Made by a program: the position numbers and the translations under genes
Origin: Cylicocyclus nassatus
Taxonomy: Eukaryota > Nematoda > Chromadorea > Rhabditida > Strongylidae
Length of the DNA stretch: 64,000 nt
NCBI GenBank assembly: GCA_958299035.1
Contig: CATQJL010000001.1
Location: forward strand, 17,343,433-17,407,432
Direction of reading: 5' to 3'
The notes under the pieces: model-generated
The model's database searches: none
What the model was told of the DNA's origin: nothing
What the model saw: only the letters and a program-made list of their open reading frames with translations
Part shown: positions 1-8,220 of the stretch, one piece after another
Layout of the letters: each line of letters starts with the position of its first letter
Position numbering within the stretch: position 1 is the first letter of the stretch

Positions 1-214
1 GCAGAGTTCACCTACGGGGCTGGGAGTTTGCATAGGGGGGTAATCGAGCATGGGGATTCCGAATACACTATTAGTTTTCAGGATTATCGATTACTTTTAT
101 CGATTTTATCGATTTTTTTTGCAAAGTTTGAGCTACGGGGCTGGGAGTTTGCACAGGGGGTAATCGAGCATGGGGATTCCGAATACAATATTAGCTTTCA
201 GAATTATCGATTAT
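1..214 (+). repeat. Helitron-like arm, two tandem partial copies
   Basis: Two related ~95-bp segments lie in direct tandem (1-95 and about 119-214). Each has the core GGGGCTGGGAGTTTGCA followed by a G-run and a GATTCCGAATACA stretch. The first copy is repeated in inverted orientation, essentially identically, at 2206-2297. The same core occurs inside the complete Helitron at 25359-25697, so I place these in that family. The window starts inside the repeat, so its true left end is not visible. The short ORFs here are repeat-encoded and not credible genes. Confidence 0.6.
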
Positions 215-240
215 TATTTTGGTTGAATTCAGTGTGCTGA

Positions 241-1062
241 TAACAGTATTACCATTGATCTGTCGCTGATGAACATAGACAGTATACTACTCAGATAATC
301 GCCGGGGGCAGGCGGTCCGCAAACTCGCGCTTTTCTGCAGGCGGTCAGCAGGATTTCGGGGCGTGGCCAAATCTTCAGCGGGCGGTATTTGCGTTTTCTG
401 CAAGCGGGCATCAATACAAAATTTTCTGCAAGCGCTCGTCAAACAATCTCTTTCAGCGAGCGCTGGCCAAACTTTCAGCAGGCGCTCAGACTCTTTTTAC
501 GCAGTTTCGGGCGTACGCCGAGAAAAGATGAGACTCTATGTGGCAGAGGTGCCATCGATGGTTTTATTACCCAAGTTTGGGGTACTTTCTTTCAGCGGAA
601 AGTACCTGAGGGTTGTGCGGTCCTTCAAAAAGGACCGTGCGGCCCTCAATAATTTTGCATGTTCTCGCGGAAAATCCGCGAGAATGCGGCCACTGTGCCG
701 CAACCTATGTATAAAAAACCGCGATAGATCTTCGAGCGTTCGTCTAAAAATTGGCCAAAATCATTCCAAATTTCTGCAAGCGGACCACAAAAAATCAGCG
801 AACTATTTTTCCGGTGCCCGCTTGCTCAAAATTCGCATGGCCGCTTGCCCCCGGCGATTATCTGAGTATAGGAGTATGGTAGAGAGCCACTCTGATCGAA
901 TTTGTTCTAAGATCTGCTCAAGATCACAATACCGCGCACAGAATGTCAAAATTTTTGTGAACTCCGCGGAATTCCGGGATTTCCGCCAGAGTGCGCGTTA
1001 ATCCGGGAAGTTCGCGACGTTTCAGGATCCGCGAAACCATGTGAATCACGCAGAGTACGCAA
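241..1062. other. no gene seen; degenerate internal repeats
   Basis: This stretch is somewhat GC-richer than its surroundings and contains repeated variants of TTCTGCAAGCG and TTTCAGC(G/A)AGCG (roughly 330-850). It is open for 212 codons on the plus strand (363-1001), but the translation is low in hydrophobic pattern, rich in Ser/Arg and unlike any family I know. I read it as decayed repeat DNA lying between the inverted Helitron-like arms. Confidence 0.4.
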
Positions 1063-1690
1063 CGCCATAACTTTCTTCGGAAGGAATATATTCCGAATCC
1101 AGAAGCAGCATTGTGTTCAGATCGTCGAGGCAAATATTTTGATGTACAGTATGCTCTCGATATTCCATTTCCAGTTTTTTTTTGATTTTTTTCTGTGGAG
1201 GTCTTTTCGCAAGGATGTAACGCAGCGTCTGTGTAACATAAAAGATTCCAGTAAGCACTGTTCGATAGTACTGTCCTTGTAGGTTATCGTGCGTTCAAGA
1301 GTAGCTGCAGGCTGTCTCCCAAAAGAGATAGAAGCGTTGGTGAATTTTGGAAAAATCACGCGTTTCTAAATTCTACTCGCCGTAACTTCCTTCGGAATGA
1401 ACATATTCTGAATCCGAAGAAAGCTTTGTGCTCAGTTCATCAAGGCAAGTCTTTCGATATACAGCATATCCTTGATATTCCGCTTTCGATATTCTCAAAT
1501 CTTTCTGTAGACGTCTTTTCGTGAAGGTGTAAAGCAGCGCGCATTGCCTCTAGTAGATTCCAACAAGGACCTTTCGATAGTACTTTTTCTGTAGATTACG
1601 TAGCGCTAAAAAGTAGTCACAAGCATCTTTCCATAGGAGTTAGAAGGGCTGGTGAATTCTGAAAAAATCATGTCGTTCTAAATTTTTCTC
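1063..1690. repeat. two-copy ~315-bp tandem repeat
   Basis: Unit 1 (1063-1377) and unit 2 (1378-1690) align end to end. Both begin CGCC(A/G)TAACTT(T/C)CTTCGGAA, share TTCGATAGTACT near the two-thirds mark, and end in a GGTGAATT(T/C)TG-AAAAATCA segment. By eye they are clearly homologous but diverged. A third unit appears to begin at about 1691 (AACGTAACT) and is lost within 30 bp. No coding potential is apparent. Confidence 0.75.
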
Positions 1691-2195
1691 AACGTAACTC
1701 TAAAATATGAAGCTCTCTTGCTAAGCAGATGTGATTTTCGTAATCAGCAGGTTGGATAGCAAGATAAGCAAGTTTTCCAAGATGTTCGAGTAATTTCATT
1801 TTTTCTCATTTTACGCTCTGAAGCTGGCCGATGAATTTTGGTCAAAATGTTCATGCTCTTAAAATCGTAAGGAGACTTCGCTTATAGAGGTTTTCGAACA
1901 CGCTCTTTACGAAAATCGTGGTCTTTGAGGATTACATGGTCTTCTTGGAGAGATACGGTGAGGTGACTGTAACTGCATCACGGAAGCTCGTAACTTCGCC
2001 TCCACCTCTCACGTGTCTGTCAAAGAACCACCCTGCTTGCTTTAGTAGTCAAAGTTACTAGGAGATGTGCTATCGAATGGCGCAAGACTCAGGCTCCAGT
2101 CTATAAAATTCGCCGAGTTACGAGCCTATGAATACACGTTCTCATGAATTTTGCTCAACATGTGAAGGCCGCAAATTTCGTCGAAATCCCACCAT
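1691..2195. other. no gene seen
   Basis: Mixed-composition DNA between the tandem repeat and the Helitron-like fragment. I see no ORF, RNA gene or inverted repeat that I can support. Confidence 0.4.
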
Positions 2196-2462
2196 GAGTA
2201 AGCGATAATCCTGAAAACTAATAGTGTATTCGGAATCCCCATGCTCGATTACCCCCCTATGCAAACTCCCAGCCCCGTAGGTGAACTCTGCAAAAAAATC
2301 GATAAAAATCGATAAAATCGATATCGATCGATACGAAAAGTAGCCTATGACACCCGCCGGGGCCCGAAGTGTATGCGTGCCAAGTTTGGTCCGGATCGGT
2401 TCAGAAAAGGAATTTTCTATTCGGAGCATACGTACAGACAAACAGACAAACAGACGTCCTTA
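2196..2462 (-). mobile_element. Helitron-like 5' part, truncated
   Basis: Read on the minus strand, this begins with a (GTCTGTTT)n-type run. It continues through TCCGAATAGAAAATTCC, ACCGATCCGGACCAAACTT, a CATCGAT-rich block and the GGGGCTGGGAGTTTGCA core. The order matches the complete Helitron at 25359-25697. After the core it follows a different internal sequence, and no GC-rich 3' hairpin or CTAG end is found. It is therefore either the 5' end of a longer element reaching toward position 1 or a truncated copy. Confidence 0.6.
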
Positions 2463-2644
2463 GCTTGCTTCTCAGAGTTTCTAAAATCAATTTCCAATGC
2501 CATCAAATTCCACATTTAATCAAGCCAAACCTCGGAGAACAACAACCGGCAAGCGACTCGGGTGCCATTCGATGCAGCTTTTTCTCCTCTTTCTACCACT
2601 TGTTGTTGGTTTCCGATTCATCAAGTTTTCCGGGATAAAATCAT

Positions 2645-2814
2645 TGTCTTGGCCAATAACAACCGGGTTCTAACATTTATTGATTGAAGTGTATTGACCA
2701 AGTGTAAGGTTCGTTAAAAGCATTGGATATATCACGAGCTTCTCCCTCGTCCGCTTCTCTTCCCTTTATACCGTCAGCGGGGCCCGCCTTCCTTACATCG
2801 TGAGAATCACGACA
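2645..2814 (-). repeat. 3' LTR of the BEL/Pao element
   Basis: A 170-bp long terminal repeat, TG...CA bounded, identical to 13494-13663. Read in the element's direction it has a TATA box (GGTATAAAGGG, at 2770-2765) and an AATAAA polyadenylation signal (2681-2676) 84 nt downstream. The signal probably terminates the element's transcripts here. Confidence 0.95.
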
Positions 2815-3402
2815 CTCCGGCGCCGCGCGTGCTGTCAAAATTCGAAGATGGAATGAACTCCAAGCCTGAACCTTTCTAAAAAAACACGTAAAAGTCTGAC
2901 TTAATTGAGTGTATTTGTTTTTTTTTGTTTGCAAAAAAATTGCTAAATGTAAGAACCCTTTTCTTCAGATTTGAGAAATTGAAACGATGGCTTTATTCGT
3001 TTATCACATGTTGATACAAAATGCAGTTGACAAAACAAATCACGTTATAAGGAGATTATTGCTTTTCTGCGTTGACTGCCTTGGGTCTTAATGTTTTTTC
3101 TTATTCAACTTTGAATATTGATTTTTTTGCGTGAAACTTTTAGTCTTGCGCTGTGCGTATTTGATTTTGCTGTTTTTGCAGTTTGGGCTGTGCATTATTT
3201 CATTTTGCGGTTTTTTGCAGTTTGTGCTACGCTTTATTTCCTTTTGAGGCTTTTGCAGTTTGTGCTTTGCGTTATTTCCCTTTGACGTTTTTGCAGTTTG
3301 CAGTTTGCAATTGCACTTGCTTTTGAAGTAGGTTCAAAGATGATTGTTAAAAAAAAGAGAAAAATAAGTGAATTGAGCTCTTTTGTTTGTTTTCCTTTCC
3401 TT
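2815..3402 (-). repeat. element 3' UTR with ~38-bp tandem repeats
   Basis: Between the accessory stop codon and the 3' LTR. At 3140-3305 there are about four copies of a 38-39 bp unit: TTTTTGCAGTTTG spaced at 3178, 3217, 3255 and 3293, with a GC..TTATTTC..TTTTG core in each. The rest is AT-rich. The unit differs from the 54-bp leader repeat at the other end of the element. No ORF of note. Confidence 0.75.
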
Positions 3403-4225
3403 TTACATGTTAAATTGATATTGACAAAAAACGGAGTGATGCCTGGTCATCTCCGATAGCCTCATTGCCTTTTTGCAGAAAAAGCAAGTGCTTTTGGGCT
3501 GACAGGAAGTCGCCATGTGCGTTGCTGGGCCTAAGCAGCGCTCGCACCTATTCAGGTGTGCGATGCGCTCCCTACGCTCACTTAATGTTGCATAAATCAT
3601 GCAGTCTGTCGACCAATGGCGTCTAGCGCAGAAAATACAATTGGAGGGAGGTAATTGAGGAGGGGTTGCCTGGTCTTCACATTGGTGTGGCGGTGGTGGT
3701 GGCGTTGGTAGTGGCGCTGTGGACGTCGACTGATAGTCGCTTCCAGTTGTCTTCTGAGTTTTTGTCGGTGGGGGGCTGCCGATGACGCATTCCTCTATGT
3801 AGTCGATGAGGTTCTCGACTTCGCCCTGAAATTTGCGATGTTCTTGTTCTTTTGTTCTTGTTTCGATTACCTTCTTTTTTTCTTGTTTTTCTTCAGTTTC
3901 ATATGAATGTTTTCTCTTTCGTTGGATCTTTAAAAGTTTCTTTTTCTTTTCTTACATACATTTGAAATGGTTGAAATTGTTTGCTTACCCGATGTAGTTT
4001 GATCTCTTTTCTTAGTCCGTGGATTTCTTGCTGTAATGCCGACATGGCTTGTTGAATCGCTACCATGCCGGGGCACCCTTCGGGTGGGCAATGGACTATG
4101 TGCCCGAGGGTTGTGACGGGGTCGCCACTTGGACTTTGCTGCTTTGGTTCTTCTTCCCCCACCAGTTCTTCTGTCTTCATGTCGACCTCGTGCGAGTGTG
4201 CGTTTTGGCTTTCTACTTCAGCCAT
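3403..4225 (-). CDS. spliced accessory protein with duplicated Gag-type zinc cluster
   Basis: This is a two-exon reading frame between env and the 3' LTR. Exon 1 is 4225-3989 (79 codons). It is acidic at the N-terminus (residues ~10-30) and has a probable coiled coil at ~55-79. The intron is 3988-3826 (163 bp), with donor CGG|GTAAGC and acceptor AAATTTCAG|GGC, phase 0. Exon 2 is 3825-3403 (140 codons plus TAA). It has a Pro-rich linker, then three Cys/His motifs: CIFCARRHWSTDC, CERCLGPATHMATSC and a longer CX2CX11HX4C. In the Gag of ORF1 the first motif has the same CX2CX3HX4C spacing and is separated from the second by the same 18 residues, so this looks like a paralogue of the Gag nucleocapsid region. 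The ATG sits two bases after another consensus acceptor, AATTTCAG|AT (4228/4227), which suggests a spliced subgenomic mRNA. If unspliced, the frame would end at 3899. Function is unknown; RNA binding or a Gag partner or competitor is inference. Confidence 0.72.
3826..3988 (-). other. intron of the accessory gene
   Basis: On the minus strand the donor is GG|GTAAGC (3988) and the acceptor is AATTTCAG|GG (3826). The acceptor matches the short nematode consensus TTTTCAG|R. Removal leaves the frame open across both exons in phase 0. The intron is AT-rich. Confidence 0.7.
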
Positions 4226-4234
4226 ATCTGAAAT
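4226..4234 (-). promoter_or_regulatory. splice acceptor just before the accessory ATG
   Basis: The minus-strand sequence AATTTCAG|AT|ATG places a consensus nematode 3' splice site two bases ahead of the accessory start codon and about 70 bases after the env stop at 4297. It probably joins a 5' leader exon to make a subgenomic mRNA. A possible leader donor, GCG|GTGAGA at about 12947, is only suggestive. Confidence 0.55.
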
Positions 4235-4296
4235 TGCTTGGTTGGTTGAGTGTATGGAATGCATTTGATTTACAACGCGATAATATATGAGGAAAT

Positions 4297-4905
4297 TCAA
4301 ATGTTTGATATGTGCTTGAACAATGAATAAAAAATACGTATGCAAAAAAATGGTATGCGTAGGATCAAACGAGCCATGCGCACAAAGAGTCTTAATAAAA
4401 GAAATGGAAAGTTGAGAGGCGGCGGCATTGCAAGTTGTAGAATATTTTTGTAGATGTCCCGACGATAAGCTCTTCGATTTGAGCTTTGTTGCTTTCCTCG
4501 GCACGCTGTGGCTGTTGCGATCAACGCGATGATCAGCGTGAGGAAAATGACCGTTGAGAATATGAAGTATTGCTTTATAATTGAAAAGAACTCAGGTATA
4601 TCTGGTAATTCTAGTTTGAAAGTATTGATCTCTGTGTTGGAATTACCTTGTAGTGCTCTCATATTATAAAATGGAAATACTCCTTTAATGAAATGTAATT
4701 GACCCGTGATGGAGAATATCTGCTGATTTGTGCCGCATCTTGCTTTGCATGTTTCGTTGAATACGGCTTTAATGGCGTAAAAATGTATCTCATTTGTATA
4801 TCCTGTTGGTGTACAGGTGATAGTGAATGACTGTGTGTGGCAGTTTATTTCCGCTATTGCGTGAGGGATGTTAGAGAAACATGACAAATAAGTCACTGCA
4901 CCTTT
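4297..4905 (-). CDS. env (3' part): envelope C-terminus: stem, membrane anchor, cytoplasmic tail
   Basis: This frame continues the ORF2 reading frame directly after an in-frame TGA (4908-4906). It begins with no ATG of its own near the break. It holds further cysteines of the ectodomain, then a strong transmembrane helix at roughly 4590-4525, then a basic and hydrophobic tail of about 70 residues ending in TAA at 4299-4297. It is the missing membrane anchor of the envelope. It would be reached only by readthrough or recoding of the TGA; otherwise the envelope of this copy ends before its anchor. Confidence 0.8.
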   Translation of the reverse strand, partial: KGAVTYLSCFSNIPHAIAEINCHTQSFTITCTPTGYTNEIHFYAIKAVFNETCKARCGTNQQIFSITGQLHFIKGVFPFYNMRALQGNSNTEINTFKLELPDIPEFFSIIKQYFIFSTVIFLTLIIALIATATACRGKQQSSNRRAYRRDIYKNILQLAMPPPLNFPFLLLRLFVRMARLILRIPFFCIRIFYSLFKHISNI

Positions 4906-7900
4906 TCAGCAGTTATAACAACCCAGTATCGATGCGCTAGGTATGCGGCATTGGAACTGTTCGTGTGTAAAACGGATATCTGATTCACTTGTGTTGACTA
5001 ACAGAGCAACTTCAGTACTTGCTTCTAAAGTCCGTATTGTTAGTCTATTGTATTTACCTTCAGTATCTATTAATGCATTCGGCATTTTGATTGGTAAGAT
5101 TTGACTCAGTTCTAGTGCTTGAGACACGTTGTTGTGTGTGCAGTAACAGTTTACGCTATCTTCTGCTGGGCGGCAAGAGCACGTGTCACGGATAGTACAT
5201 TCTTTTCCCTTATGCAGTGATGAATCATTTTTTGCGTCGAGGCATGCGTAGCTGAAGGTGTGTTGTTGTTTTAATCTTGCCGTCATTTTTGAATTATCAA
5301 TGAATGTGTCGCCTAGAAGCGGCATGGTTGGTATTTGTATTGATGTTATCACTATACGCATGCCATTAAAATTCTTTCGAACATTTTGTTCAAATTCTAT
5401 AGTGTGGGTCTGTGGTTTTTCATGGAAATTTGTTTGTGCAATTGAAAGTGCCACTTTCATCGACCAAGTAGGGCAATGATAGACTTCGTATAAATCTTTG
5501 TCTGTTGGAACGTGATAAATTCTGTAGAAAAGGCATCCTGAGGAAGGAAATCCGCAGGAGCACCCTAGTCCTCCACATGATTCCGTGCAGTACGTTCTTC
5601 CGGTAAAATTGTTCGACATTGCAAGTTCTTCTATTTTTGAATCGGGCGTGATTTTAGCACATTTTGATCCTGAGCATGTGCCCATGTGTGGACAACGCTT
5701 GCTGTATTGCACTCGAGTTTCTGTATTGCGTGTATAGTAAAGGCTCTCTTTATTGCACCTCAAAATGACTTCCTTCAAAGTAATTTTTGTTTGTGAAATT
5801 GTGATGTTGCGATGCTGGATGTGAAAGCATGCTTCTGGTTGCAAAGAATTGATTTTTAGTAGTAACGCATGCTTTTTGGTGCATGTGTCTGCTGAGCTGC
5901 ATTGTGTTATGTCCGATTGAAGTACTATTGTTTGTTGACATGCTATTACGTTCAGTGTTATGATGTTGGCGGATATCATCGCTATGGTTACTATTTTTAC
6001 CAGAGCTGATGGTTTCCATTTCTCGCTTGAATTTGAGCGCACTTCTACTAATGGGATGTTTTCCTTGTTTACTGTATTGTTCCATCCATTCTTGTAGCAT
6101 GCATGCACAATTCGTAGCATGAGGGTGCCAGTTTTATAAATGCTTGTACAAAGACAACGTCGTGCTTTGTTGACGCATAAGAGGGAAAGCGTTATGGTCA
6201 TCAAACTTGAATAGATGAATATTGCAATAACTATTATTGTGGTTTTTGGCCAACAATGGGGATTACTGATCATAGTGTTACAAAATGTGCATTTTATTTG
6301 CTCGCAAAATGGACTTGGTGGACACGTGAATTGAAATGCTTGATTAGTATCTAACATCAAAGTTTTGATCAAGACGTTATGCCTGTGTAATATCACTTCT
6401 GGCGGAAACTGAATGGTCACGTTATCTTCTGGGTTGTTTACCTCTAAACAATGATGTTCACCACATACTTGAAGTTTTTGCGCTGCTCCCACTTCATATA
6501 TTTTAACCCCGCCACGAATGCATTCCGTTTCCAGCGTTGTAGTAGTTGTTTTTTGTGCTATTGTTTGGCGTGGGAACAAGCAGAGTAATGATATTGCATA
6601 AATCCATGCATGCCAGTTGACTTTGAATGCGTTTCCTGATTTCTTGCTTTCCGTGTTGTATACATAGTGAACGTTATCCTTCGCTTTTCTAGGTAATGAG
6701 GGTCGTTTTGTTTGCTTTTGTTCTCCGTCTTCGCTTTCCATGTTAGCAACGATGTTCCCTTCTTCACTAGTGGATGATTTGTCTGTTTGTGCGTCTTTGT
6801 GTGTTTGCGGTTGATTTTCGTCGTCTAACTCCAAAGGAACTAGCATGTTTATCGATCTCGTGAGTTTTGCGCGTTGCGCTGTACGCAACGTTACCTCTCG
6901 TATCTCCCCATCGGGATCGTGTTTGACTCCTTCGACAATTCCCATAGGCCATGATCCTCTTTTTGTATTCTCATCCATTATGAGAACAACTTCGCCTTTT
7001 GCAGGGACTTTTCTAGTGAATGATTTTTGTCGGATACGTTTTTGGTGAAAATTTCGCAGTTCTAACAGATATTGAGCGGTCCACAACGACCATAGGTTGT
7101 CCAGATACTTTATAGTGCTTTTCAGTTTTTGAAATGCTTCTTCTTTGGTTGTTAGTACTTCTATGTAGTCTTCGTCGTTCTCGTCATCATTATGCGATGC
7201 TAGTATGTTTTGTGTCGATTGCGGCATGAGAAAATCGATAGGGCGCACGATCAGTGAGTCTTCGAGTGAGCTGCCGCAGTATGCAAGGGGGCGAGAATTT
7301 ATTATTGCTTCCGTTTCTGTGATTATGGTTTGAAACTGCGTTGGAGTGAGAGATGTTTTTCCTAGTGCTTTTCGCAAGCACATTTTCATTACACCAATCA
7401 ATCTTTCGTAAAATCCTCCTTTCCAGGGGGATAACGGTGTTATGAATTTCCATTGAATCTGTTTCTTGCATGAGAATTCATTCAAAATATATTGTTGTTG
7501 TTGCTCTATACAATTTTTCGTTTCGTTAGTGATGATTTCTTTACCTAATTTGAAATTGGTCGCGTTATCTGTTATAATTGTGGATGGGACTCCGCGTCTT
7601 GCTATAAATCGTCGGAATCCATTAATCAATGCTTCAGAACTTAAATTTTCTACGATTTCCAGGTGAACGGCTCTTGTTGCCATGCAAGAAAACAAGCATA
7701 CCCATTGCTTAGTGATTTCTGAGGTGGTGTGTAGCGCGAATGGACCTGCTAGATCAATTCCGACGTGATCGAATGGATGAGATGGTACCACTCTGCTTTG
7801 TGGTAACGCCGGACTAGCGGCATAGAAATAAGGTTTGCCGTTCCACTTTTTGCATTTTATGCAGTTTTTGAGTATTTTTCGAACTACCGTTCTTCCTTTT

Positions 7901-8220
7901 GGGATCCAATATTTTGTTCTTAAATTTGCCAATGTGCCATTTACTCCCTGATGACCAACATTTTCGTGGAATTCACGTGCAATTTGCTCTGTGGTTGTGT
8001 GGTTTGGCGGCAAAAATATGGGGTTGTTTGTGTCTATGCATAACTTAGAATGCTGTATGCGGCCATAGCATCTTAGTATACCGTCCTCATCTTTAATCAG
8101 GTTCAAATGAGAGTATTTATTGATTGCTTGAGGATGATGCCTTTGAGTTGAGCTGTTTTTCAGCCTGTCGCATGTCAGTGGGACATGGTATATGCAATGG
8201 TAGGTCAAGTGTGATGCAGG
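4906..8220 (-). CDS. int-env: integrase and phlebovirus-like envelope glycoprotein (ORF2)
   Basis: The frame is open from a TAG at 8223 to a TGA at 4906 and overlaps ORF1 by 104 nt in the +1 frame. No ATG is near the start, so expression by frameshift from ORF1 is expected. The integrase has an H2C2 zinc module (residues ~75-128), then D,D-E core elements: GIDLAGPF (~145), TDNATNF (~212) and the Glu in GGFYERLIGVMK (~265). A C-terminal DUF5641-like domain lies at ~400-458. The envelope follows: a hydrophobic signal-like segment (~532-551), a short Cys-containing domain, a membrane segment (~655-685), a second hydrophobic stretch (~736-758), and a Cys-rich ectodomain. The ectodomain has a CGGLGCSCG patch near residue 880, typical of the phlebovirus Gc / class II fusogen family borrowed by nematode BEL elements. 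The frame stops before the membrane anchor. Confidence 0.9.
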   Translation of the reverse strand, partial: PASHLTYHCIYHVPLTCDRLKNSSTQRHHPQAINKYSHLNLIKDEDGILRCYGRIQHSKLCIDTNNPIFLPPNHTTTEQIAREFHENVGHQGVNGTLANLRTKYWIPKGRTVVRKILKNCIKCKKWNGKPYFYAASPALPQSRVVPSHPFDHVGIDLAGPFALHTTSEITKQWVCLFSCMATRAVHLEIVENLSSEALINGFRRFIARRGVPSTIITDNATNFKLGKEIITNETKNCIEQQQQYILNEFSCKKQIQWKFITPLSPWKGGFYERLIGVMKMCLRKALGKTSLTPTQFQTIITETEAIINSRPLAYCGSSLEDSLIVRPIDFLMPQSTQNILASHNDDENDEDYIEVLTTKEEAFQKLKSTIKYLDNLWSLWTAQYLLELRNFHQKRIRQKSFTRKVPAKGEVVLIMDENTKRGSWPMGIVEGVKHDPDGEIREVTLRTAQRAKLTRSINMLVPLELDDENQPQTHKDAQTDKSSTSEEGNIVANMESEDGEQKQTKRPSLPRKAKDNVHYVYNTESKKSGNAFKVNWHAWIYAISLLCLFPRQTIAQKTTTTTLETECIRGGVKIYEVGAAQKLQVCGEHHCLEVNNPEDNVTIQFPPEVILHRHNVLIKTLMLDTNQAFQFTCPPSPFCEQIKCTFCNTMISNPHCWPKTTIIVIAIFIYSSLMTITLSLLCVNKARRCLCTSIYKTGTLMLRIVHACYKNGWNNTVNKENIPLVEVRSNSSEKWKPSALVKIVTIAMISANIITLNVIACQQTIVLQSDITQCSSADTCTKKHALLLKINSLQPEACFHIQHRNITISQTKITLKEVILRCNKESLYYTRNTETRVQYSKRCPHMGTCSGSKCAKITPDSKIEELAMSNNFTGRTYCTESCGGLGCSCGFPSSGCLFYRIYHVPTDKDLYEVYHCPTWSMKVALSIAQTNFHEKPQTHTIEFEQNVRKNFNGMRIVITSIQIPTMPLLGDTFIDNSKMTARLKQQHTFSYACLDAKNDSSLHKGKECTIRDTCSCRPAEDSVNCYCTHNNVSQALELSQILPIKMPNALIDTEGKYNRLTIRTLEASTEVALLVNTSESDIRFTHEQFQCRIPSASILGCYNC
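8117..8220 (-). other. ORF1/ORF2 overlap requiring a +1 shift
   Basis: ORF1 (codon starts 1 mod 3) and ORF2 (0 mod 3) overlap by 104 nt on the minus strand. A ribosome must skip one base to pass from RNase H into integrase, which are normally continuous in BEL/Pao polyproteins. A run of five A (in GAAAAAC, about 8158) lies inside the overlap. The overlap is either a programmed +1 site or a single-base indel in this copy. Confidence 0.7.

Noticed and set aside
363..1001. 212-codon plus-strand ORF near the left edge
   Set aside because: Ser/Arg-rich translation over degenerate repeats, no domain, no splice or start context; judged chance.
3899..4504. Unspliced 201-codon minus ORF over the accessory region
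   Set aside because: It runs through the env tail region in another frame at its start and through a good intron at its end. The spliced two-exon model from 4225 explains the sequence better.
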